Origin: Bacteroidota bacterium
GTDB taxonomy: Bacteria; Bacteroidota; Bacteroidia; J057
DNA: 5,863 nucleotides
Assembly: GCA_004292985.1 (NCBI GenBank)
Contig: RDXT01000313.1
Coordinates: 1 to 5,863 of the forward strand
Direction: 5' to 3'
Each line of letters begins with the position of its first letter. The stretch's first letter is position 1. The translations under genes were made by a program, and so were the position numbers. Positions 1 through 4,916 of this stretch are shown piece by piece. A model generated the notes under the pieces. That model was given only the letters and a program-made list of their open reading frames with translations, was not told the origin of the DNA and ran no database searches.

Positions 1-957
1 TTTCAGCCCGTCGCGCAGCCACTGGATCGCCGCTCCGGCAATAAAAATACTGCCTTCGAGGACGTAGTTTACTTTGCCATTCAGCCCCCATGCCAGGCTT
101 GTTACCAGACCCGAAGGCGAAAACACAGGTGTTTCACCCGTATTCATCAGCATAAAACAACCCGTACCGTAGGTGTTTTTGGCCATACCCGGCTCCAGGC
201 AAGCCTGCCCGAACAGCGCTGCCTGCTGGTCGCCGGCCACTCCGGAGATCGGGATTGCCGCACCAAAATATTCAGCATCGGCCACGCCAAAGTCGCCGCT
301 GGAGTCGCGCACTTCGGGCAGCATAAAGGCGGGTACATCGAGTTCCTGGAGCATCCGCTCGTCCCAGCGCAGGCTGCGGATGTTGTAGAGCAGGGTGCGG
401 GAAGCGTTGGAGTAATCGGTGGCATGCACACGACCTCCGGTGAGGTTCCAGATCAGCCAGGTATCAATGGTGCCAAATGCGAGGTTTTCTACCTTTACAT
501 CCGGGTTGTTCAGGGCGATATAATCGAGGATCCATTTGATTTTGGTTCCGGAAAAGTAGGCATCGGCGACCAGACCCGTTTCACGGCGGATGTACTCTTC
601 CAGTCCGCGGGCTTTGAGGTCATTGCAGATGTCTGCGGTGCGGCGATCCTGCCATACGATGGCATTATATACCGGTTCTCCGCTCTCCCGGTCCCACACA
701 ACCGTCGTTTCACGCTGGTTGGTGATGCCGATTCCTGAAATATCGTGGACTGATATGCCTGTCTGTGCAATAACTGCGCGGGCAACGGCAATTTGTGTGT
801 CCAGAATTTCGCGAGGGTTATGCTCTACCCAGCCCGGCTTGGGGAAAATCTGGGTAAATTCTTTCTGTGCCATGCCGACAATGTTGCAGTCGTGGTCAAA
901 CAGAATGGCGCGGCTGCTGGTCGTACCCTGGTCGAGGGCGAGGATGTATTTGCTCAT
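1..957 (-). CDS. glpK: Glycerol kinase, N-terminal 319 residues (runs off the left edge)
   Basis: Glycerol kinase phosphorylates glycerol with ATP to sn-glycerol 3-phosphate in the cytoplasm, the entry step of glycerol catabolism. The frame is open from ATG at 957 to base 1; about 180 residues, including most of the second FGGY domain, are missing if the family's usual ~500 holds. Visible family marks are the phosphate-binding LDQGTTSSRA (residues 8-17), the glycerol-contacting NQRETT (80-85), the FGGY-kinase stretch YFSGTKIKWILD (134-145), GTIDTWLIW (162-170), GDQQAALFGQ with D243 as the expected catalytic base, and YGTGCFML (263-270). The loop at about 219-236 lacks the GGTR-type segment that binds fructose 1,6-bisphosphate in the E. 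coli enzyme, and has no His matching the HPr phosphorylation site of Gram-positive enzymes, so both controls are probably absent (inference). The start lies 20 bases after the OPT transporter stop, which suggests one operon. Identity is very secure. Confidence 0.97.
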   Translation of the reverse strand, partial: MSKYILALDQGTTSSRAILFDHDCNIVGMAQKEFTQIFPKPGWVEHNPREILDTQIAVARAVIAQTGISVHDISGIGITNQRETTVVWDRESGEPVYNAIVWQDRRTADICNDLKARGLEEYIRRETGLVADAYFSGTKIKWILDYIALNNPDVKVENLAFGTIDTWLIWNLTGGRVHATDYSNASRTLLYNIRSLRWDERMLQELDVPAFMLPEVRDSSGDFGVADAEYFGAAIPISGVAGDQQAALFGQACLEPGMAKNTYGTGCFMLMNTGETPVFSPSGLVTSLAWGLNGKVNYVLEGSIFIAGAAIQWLRDGLK

Positions 958-977
958 AATAGATAGTAGTCAGGGGC

Positions 978-3005
978 TTATTTTTGACGGGAAATGCGGT
1001 AGAGACCAAATGCCATCGCAGCGAAGCAGAGCACGCCGAGGAGCTGATAGCCGCCGTGTCCGAGTAGGTTTGCGATGCCCGGCTCCAGATTCACGGCTGC
1101 CAGGGCATTGGCGACATTGTCATTGACGGCGAGCAGGGCCACGATCACGCCTGCGAGGGCGCCACCTGCGACCAGACCGGTTGCAAACAGGTTGCCTTTG
1201 CCCAGTTCGTCATCTCCTTCTGCCACCGTTTCACCCTTGCGTTTGGCCACATATTCCGAAAAGCCCCGCAGCGCACCCCCTGCGAAAATAGGCAGGGTCG
1301 TAGAGAGGGGCAGATAGGCACCCACGGCAAAAGAGAGCGATTTTACCCCGCAAAGCTCCATGGTAACGGCCAGAAATACCCCCACAAGCACAAATTGCCA
1401 GTCGAGATTGAAGGAAAGCAGGCCCTTGATGAGCGTAGCCATGAGGGTGGCCTGGGGAGCGTTGTATTTTTCGCCGATTTCGTGGGTGATCCCCTCCGCC
1501 AAACGGGCAGAAGTGGGCGTATCGAGGTATTTTACCGTTAATCCAATGACGAGAGAGCTGACAATAACCCCGATGAAGAGGGCAATCTGCTGATATTTGG
1601 GCGTGGCGCCGATGATATAGCCTGTTTTGAGGTCCTGGCTGGTCGCACCTGCATTTGCCGCAGCGATACAGATCATGCCGCCTACCACCAATGCCATCGG
1701 CTCATACACCTGTCCGGTCCAGCCGACACTGATAAATACCAGCGCTGTGCCCATGATGGTCGCTATGGTCATACCTGAAATGGGGTTGTTCGAAGAACCG
1801 ATCAGACCCACAATCCGGCTCGAAACCGTTACGAAAAAGAAGCCAAACACAATCACCAGCACCCCAATAAGCAGTTTGCTTAGGATATTTTCGCCGGGGA
1901 TATTGGGCAAAACGGCCATCAGCAGGATCAGGGCGGCGCTGCCGATCAGTACGGTGCGGAAAGACAGGTCCTGCTCGGTGCGGGAGACCGTCTGCGCTGC
2001 ATTTTTCTCTTTCAGCGAACCCATGCTCTCACGGAAAGTGCTGATAATGGTCGGGAGTGTCTTAAACAGGGTAATAAAACCACCTGCGGCCACAGCGCCT
2101 GCACCGATCTGACGTACATAGGCGCGGTAAATGGCTTCGGCCAGGTTCCCGAACTGCCCGGTGGCAGCGTCCCAGCCATAGCGGGCGGTCGAGATACCGA
2201 GTTTGGTGAGTTGATCTGCGATGATGTCCTGGTGGCCGTAGAGCAGGGTCGCCAGCAGGGGGATAAGGCCCAGCCAGGCCAGTACGCCGCCCGCGACCAG
2301 CACGCCGGAGATTTTTGGGCCGATGATATAGCCTACGCCGAGGTATTCGGGGGTGATTTCGCCGCTCACCTGGGCAGCAGGGAGGTATTTATTGGCTTTT
2401 TCTGTGACGAAGGTGGGCACTTCGGCGATAAAGTGAAATACCTTTTGCAGAATGGCATATCCCATCGCTACAAGCAGACCGAGGTAGGAGGTACGGGCAA
2501 AACTGCCGCCTTTTTCACCTGCAATCAGCACGGAGGCGCAGGCCGTTCCTTCGGGGTAGGGCAGATTATCGTGTTCTTTTACGATCAGGGAGCGTCGCAG
2601 CGGGATCATCATCAGCGTACCGAGGATACCGCCAAACATGGCCAGGATCAGGATGGTCCAGTAGTTGAAAAACTCAGCACCGACAGCCTTATCTGTCAGA
2701 AAAAGGAAAGCAGGCAGGGTAAATACGACCCCGGCAGCGACCGATTCGCCCGCTGATCCGGTGGTCTGGATGATGTTGTTTTCGAGAATGGTCGTTTTGA
2801 ATATGCTTCGGCCAATGGAGATCGCCAGCACCGCAATCGGGATAGAGGCAGAAACGGTAAGTCCCGCTTTGAGGGCCAGATAGACCGTGGCTGCACCAAA
2901 AAGAATTCCGAAAAAGGCACCCAGCAAAATGGCTTTGAGGGTAAACTCGGGCACCCGCTGGTCTGCGGAGATAAAAGGCTTGAAGTCGCCGGATGTAGGG
3001 GTCAT
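978..3005 (-). CDS. OPT family oligopeptide transporter (675 aa, complete)
   Basis: A polytopic inner-membrane protein of the bacterial OPT (oligopeptide transporter) superfamily, whose members import small peptides, or metal-chelate compounds in the YSL branch, probably by proton symport. I count about 16 hydrophobic segments: roughly residues 24-46, 53-69, 87-103, 115-136, 174-193, 226-255 (two), 300-322, 352-366, 378-403, 411-429, 437-453, 474-491, 538-554, 558-579, 606-627 and 652-671. Conserved blocks are LKAGLTVSASIP (45-56), LENNIIQT (74-81), NLPYPEGTACASVL (147-160), SSNNPISGMTIATI (404-417), ATSQDLKTGYIIG (454-466) and GAYLPLSTTLPIF (561-573). Length fits the bacterial peptide-type family. 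The frame stays open to a TTG at 3038, but I choose ATG at 3005: conserved family sequence begins just after it, and the putative -7 box would put the TSS (~3035) inside the longer version. Substrate cannot be read from the sequence. It probably heads an operon with glpK. Confidence 0.93.
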   Translation of the reverse strand: MTPTSGDFKPFISADQRVPEFTLKAILLGAFFGILFGAATVYLALKAGLTVSASIPIAVLAISIGRSIFKTTILENNIIQTTGSAGESVAAGVVFTLPAFLFLTDKAVGAEFFNYWTILILAMFGGILGTLMMIPLRRSLIVKEHDNLPYPEGTACASVLIAGEKGGSFARTSYLGLLVAMGYAILQKVFHFIAEVPTFVTEKANKYLPAAQVSGEITPEYLGVGYIIGPKISGVLVAGGVLAWLGLIPLLATLLYGHQDIIADQLTKLGISTARYGWDAATGQFGNLAEAIYRAYVRQIGAGAVAAGGFITLFKTLPTIISTFRESMGSLKEKNAAQTVSRTEQDLSFRTVLIGSAALILLMAVLPNIPGENILSKLLIGVLVIVFGFFFVTVSSRIVGLIGSSNNPISGMTIATIMGTALVFISVGWTGQVYEPMALVVGGMICIAAANAGATSQDLKTGYIIGATPKYQQIALFIGVIVSSLVIGLTVKYLDTPTSARLAEGITHEIGEKYNAPQATLMATLIKGLLSFNLDWQFVLVGVFLAVTMELCGVKSLSFAVGAYLPLSTTLPIFAGGALRGFSEYVAKRKGETVAEGDDELGKGNLFATGLVAGGALAGVIVALLAVNDNVANALAAVNLEPGIANLLGHGGYQLLGVLCFAAMAFGLYRISRQK

Positions 3006-3022
3006 AGGAGCGTGGGTTGAGT

Positions 3023-3103
3023 ATGCATATAATGACAAGTTGAAAGGTACAAAAAAAGGAAATGGTTGAAAAAAAATTTCACCTGCGGGCCGCTTATATG
3101 CAT
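3023..3103. repeat. Spaced 10-bp inverted repeat flanking the OPT promoter
   Basis: ATGCATATAA at 3023-3032 is repeated exactly in inverted orientation as TTATATGCAT at 3094-3103, with 61 bases between. Each arm contains the palindrome ATGCAT. The arms lie just downstream of the inferred TSS and about 60 bases upstream of it, a plausible layout for a pair of regulator sites or a looping operator. They could also be a chance AT-rich match; no regulator gene is in the window. Confidence 0.35.
3042..3073 (-). promoter_or_regulatory. Putative Bacteroidota-type promoter of the OPT-glpK operon
   Basis: Read on the minus strand, TACCTTTC (3049 to 3042) matches the Bacteroidota -7 consensus TAnnTTTG except for its last base. 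About 20 bases upstream is a T-rich run (3073 to 3070, inside a longer T tract) that could serve as the -33 element, though it is TTTT rather than TTTG. Transcription would start near 3035, giving a leader of about 30 bases to ATG 3005. No strong Shine-Dalgarno sequence precedes that ATG. The call rests on the phylum assignment, itself inferred. Confidence 0.4.
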
Positions 3104-3134
3104 TAAGCCCGGCACGTGGCTGTACTGGGTGGGT

Positions 3135-3187
3135 TGGAGTTCACGCAGAGGCACTCACAAGCGAGGAGAGCTGGAGTTCACGCAGAG
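3135..3187. repeat. Two exact 16-bp direct repeats (TGGAGTTCACGCAGAG)
   Basis: TGGAGTTCACGCAGAG occurs at 3135-3150 and again at 3172-3187, 37 bases start to start. The second copy overlaps the left outer arm of the adjacent palindrome, so the first looks like a solitary extra arm, as though part of a palindromic element had been duplicated or a neighbouring copy had decayed. Confidence 0.8.
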
Positions 3188-3295
3188 ACGGGGAGTTTAG
3201 GAGACGCAGAGGGCTAAATTTTTCTTTGCGCCTCCGCCCCTTTGCGTTTCCGCGTGAAAAAGCTTGTTTCAGGTCGGAGACCACCCACAAGCGAG
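3152..3295. repeat. Degenerate 14-bp direct repeat bracketing the palindrome
   Basis: CACTCACAAGCGAG at 3152-3165 and CACCCACAAGCGAG at 3282-3295 agree at 13 of 14 bases, 130 bases apart in direct orientation. They enclose the second 16-bp repeat and the whole palindrome. They may be part of the repeat unit itself or a trace of a duplicated block. At 14 bp they are somewhat long for a usual target-site duplication. Confidence 0.5.
3177..3258. repeat. Two-part imperfect palindrome, REP/MITE-like non-coding element
   Basis: The outer arms TTCACGCAGAGAC (3177-3189) and GTTTCCGCGTGAA (3246-3258) pair at 12 of 13 positions, counting one G-T wobble. The inner arms GGAGACGCAGAG (3200-3211) and CTTTGCGCCTCC (3224-3235) pair at 11 of 12, also with one wobble. 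GGGG at 3190-3193 can pair with CCCC at 3237-3240. The apical loop is the AT-rich 3212-3223. Elements built from alternating ACGCAGAG/CTTTGCG words occur dispersed between genes in many environmental bacteria; I recognise the style but cannot name a catalogued family. It has no coding capacity of its own, and it lies between divergent genes, as expected for a dispersed repeat. It could also form an RNA hairpin if transcribed. Confidence 0.75.
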
Positions 3296-3332
3296 CGCGA
3301 AGCCGGAACATATAGAAAAAGCAGAATTTCGC

Positions 3333-3340
3333 GTACCTTT
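3333..3340 (+). promoter_or_regulatory. Putative -7 box of the glycosyltransferase gene
   Basis: GTACCTTT here is the same 8-mer found on the opposite strand before the OPT gene, and TACCTTTA fits the Bacteroidota -7 consensus TAnnTTTG except at its last base. It lies 24 bases before ATG 3365, giving a very short leader. I see no good -33 TTTG at the expected 19-21 base spacing, which lowers confidence. Confidence 0.33.
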
Positions 3341-3364
3341 AGGGGAGAGTTTACCCAAAGCAAC

Positions 3365-4765
3365 ATGTCAGGAATACGTTCTGCCCTTTCCGGGAACCGA
3401 GGTTACCCCCTCCTGCTGGCTGCTGCCACGCTGGTATTCCTCATCGCACAAATCCCTTTTCTCAATGTGCCCCTCTTCTGGGACGAACTGGGGGTCTATG
3501 GGCCGGGCATTTTATATATGGTGGACCACGGACCAGGCATGCTGCCCTCCGCACTGCCGCAGGACTTGTCACGGGGGCACCCCCTGCTGTATTACTTTCT
3601 GATCTCCTGTATCATGAAGCTGAGCAGCTGGTCGGTCGCGGCCTTTCGCCTGGCGAATATCGCCATCAGCCTGCTGCTGGTGTGGGCGACCTACCGCTGT
3701 AGCAGCCGCCTCCTCGATGCTCGGGCCGGACTGATCGCCGGTCTTGGCGTATTGGCAATGCCCCACTTTTTCCCCGTAGCGGGCCTGGGCTTCCCTGAAA
3801 TGCTGCTCAGCCTCACCGTTTTACTGGCCCTCGAAGCCTTTTCCCGCCACAAATACCCGGCCTATATTGCCTGGTGTGCTGCGGCCTTGTTTACCAAAGA
3901 GTCTGCCCTGCTGGTGCCGCTCTGCTGCGCGGCATGGGCGCTGATCTACGCCCGCCCACGTGTGCGGGGCATCCTTGTGGCGCTTTCGCCGCTGCTGCTG
4001 TTCGGGCTGTTTCTGATTATCCAACGGGTACAAAATGGCTGGTTTTTCTTCCCGCTTCATACCGATTACATCGCACTCAGCGGCCCCAAGCTCCTGCGGC
4101 GGATCAGCAAAACAATTGTTTTTGTCTGCAATACCCAGGGGCGCAGTTTCTGGCTGATCGCTATGGCAATCGCAGGTGCGGCACTGCTTTGGGTACGCCG
4201 GAGGCAGTTTGTGCTTCATCCGTTTGTGCCCCTGTCCGCCCTTTTTTGTGTCGGATTAATGGCCTTTACCAGCATCAACTTTTTTATGGAACGCTACCTC
4301 ATCGCGATTTTTCCATTTATGGCGGTCTGCTTGGCGATGCTGGTACATGCCTGGGCGAATGTCAGCCCCCGGATACGCCCCTTTGCCTATGCACTCGGCT
4401 TTTGCCTGGCGCTTTTGCCGATCACACAGATCTGGCAGCGCAGCGCCTACGAACTCGATGGCACCTACCGCGACTATGTGGCTCTCCAGCAGGAGGCAGT
4501 GAAGTACCTCGAACAGGAACTGCTTCCGGATGAATGTTTTTATGCCAATTTCCCGCTGTACAATAGTTTTCAGGATCCGCGCCTCGGCTATCTGAGTGCC
4601 GGGCATGAGTTGCAGGCCTCGGTGGTCTATGATCCGGCGATGCGGATTGCGGCGGAGATTTCACCCCCTGCCAACCCTTCCGGCAACCCGGACCTTCCGC
4701 CGGAGCGATTGATCTGGGAGCGGCAAAATACCGTCGTACGGGTGCGGATTTACCGTTGGGACTGA
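3365..4765 (+). CDS. GT-C fold membrane glycosyltransferase, PMT/ArnT-like (466 aa)
   Basis: An inner-membrane protein resembling the GT-C superfamily (dolichyl-phosphate-mannose mannosyltransferase/ArnT, PMT_2 type), which moves a sugar from a polyprenyl-phosphate carrier to a lipid or protein on the outer face of the membrane. The N-terminal membrane segment (about 13-34) is followed by a loop carrying the acidic pair in FWDELG (38-43), the usual place of the GT-C catalytic Asp/Glu. Then come RGHPLLYYFL (70-79), like the HPPLYY motif of the family, FTKESALL (176-183) and MERYLIAIFP (308-317). I estimate 9-11 membrane segments up to about residue 355, then a soluble tail of about 110 residues, probably extracytoplasmic. 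The open frame extends 41 codons upstream to 3242, but ATG 3365 is preferred: the extension is basic and polar, overlaps the palindrome, and the -7 box at 3333-3340 would leave it untranscribed. No neighbour reveals the acceptor, and donor and acceptor are unknown. Superfamily is fairly sure. Confidence 0.82.
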   Translation: MSGIRSALSGNRGYPLLLAAATLVFLIAQIPFLNVPLFWDELGVYGPGILYMVDHGPGMLPSALPQDLSRGHPLLYYFLISCIMKLSSWSVAAFRLANIAISLLLVWATYRCSSRLLDARAGLIAGLGVLAMPHFFPVAGLGFPEMLLSLTVLLALEAFSRHKYPAYIAWCAAALFTKESALLVPLCCAAWALIYARPRVRGILVALSPLLLFGLFLIIQRVQNGWFFFPLHTDYIALSGPKLLRRISKTIVFVCNTQGRSFWLIAMAIAGAALLWVRRRQFVLHPFVPLSALFCVGLMAFTSINFFMERYLIAIFPFMAVCLAMLVHAWANVSPRIRPFAYALGFCLALLPITQIWQRSAYELDGTYRDYVALQQEAVKYLEQELLPDECFYANFPLYNSFQDPRLGYLSAGHELQASVVYDPAMRIAAEISPPANPSGNPDLPPERLIWERQNTVVRVRIYRWD

Positions 4766-4768
4766 GTG

Positions 4769-4803
4769 AAACGGCCCGGCAGGAAGGTAGCGCACCCGTT
4801 TTT
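4769..4803 (+). terminator. Possible weak terminator after the glycosyltransferase
   Basis: AAACGG (4769-4774) can pair with CCGTTT (4796-4801), which runs directly into a short T tract (4799-4803), starting 4 bases after the stop codon. The 6-bp stem and 21-base loop are poor for an intrinsic terminator, so this is tentative. Confidence 0.3.
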
Positions 4804-4807
4804 CTTC

Positions 4808-4836
4808 CATATGGTTCTGAGAATATGAGCCATGTG
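4808..4836. other. 10-bp stem-loop between the glycosyltransferase and dehydratase genes
   Basis: CATATGGTTC (4808-4817) pairs with GAGCCATGTG (4827-4836) at all ten positions, counting two G-T wobbles, around a 9-base loop. It has no T tract after it on the plus strand. It lies 80 bases before the dehydratase start, so it may be a factor-independent transcript end, an mRNA-stabilising structure, or an operator half-site pair for the sugar-acid gene. Confidence 0.45.
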
Positions 4837-4916
4837 CTGTATATTTAAAGTCAGTCTCTGTAAAGATAAGACTTTCTCCGGATTACAATCTCTACGTTAC
4901 CCTACAACTACGCCGC

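Larger units (their letters stand above)
3006..3364. other. Divergent intergenic region without genes
   Basis: These 359 bases separate the minus-strand OPT gene from the plus-strand glycosyltransferase gene. They hold the putative promoters of both, the spaced inverted repeat, and the repeat cluster at 3135-3295. I see no convincing short gene, tRNA or known riboswitch. The frame open from 3242 into the glycosyltransferase is probably an untranslated extension: it begins inside the palindrome and encodes an Arg/Lys/Ser-rich stretch unlike a signal peptide. Confidence 0.8.
4766..4916. other. Intergenic gap before the dehydratase gene
   Basis: These 151 bases carry the weak terminator-like hairpin and the 10-bp stem-loop listed separately. 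The 80 bases before ATG 4917 have no convincing TAnnTTTG box. TACGTTAC at 4893-4900 is the nearest but lacks a partner at the right spacing. There is room for an independent promoter, so the dehydratase may be a separate transcription unit. Confidence 0.5.

Noticed and set aside
590..1126. 178-codon plus-strand open frame spanning glpK and the OPT gene
   Set aside because: It is a shadow of two well-supported minus-strand genes and crosses their junction; no motif is visible.
2211..2756. 181-codon plus-strand open frame opposite the OPT gene
   Set aside because: It lies wholly inside the conserved OPT coding region on the other strand, and its Gly/Asp/Gln-rich product resembles no family.
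3135..3258. CRISPR array
   Set aside because: There are only two 16-bp direct copies with no regular spacers, and the second copy merges into a palindrome; no cas gene is present.
3177..3258. Intrinsic terminator for a flanking gene
   Set aside because: Both neighbouring genes read away from this site, so neither needs a terminator here, and no T tract follows the outer arm on either strand.
3874..4533. 219-codon plus-strand frame inside the glycosyltransferase gene
   Set aside because: It is another frame of the same strand with a Cys/Pro/Arg-rich product. The 466-residue frame has coherent membrane segments and family motifs.
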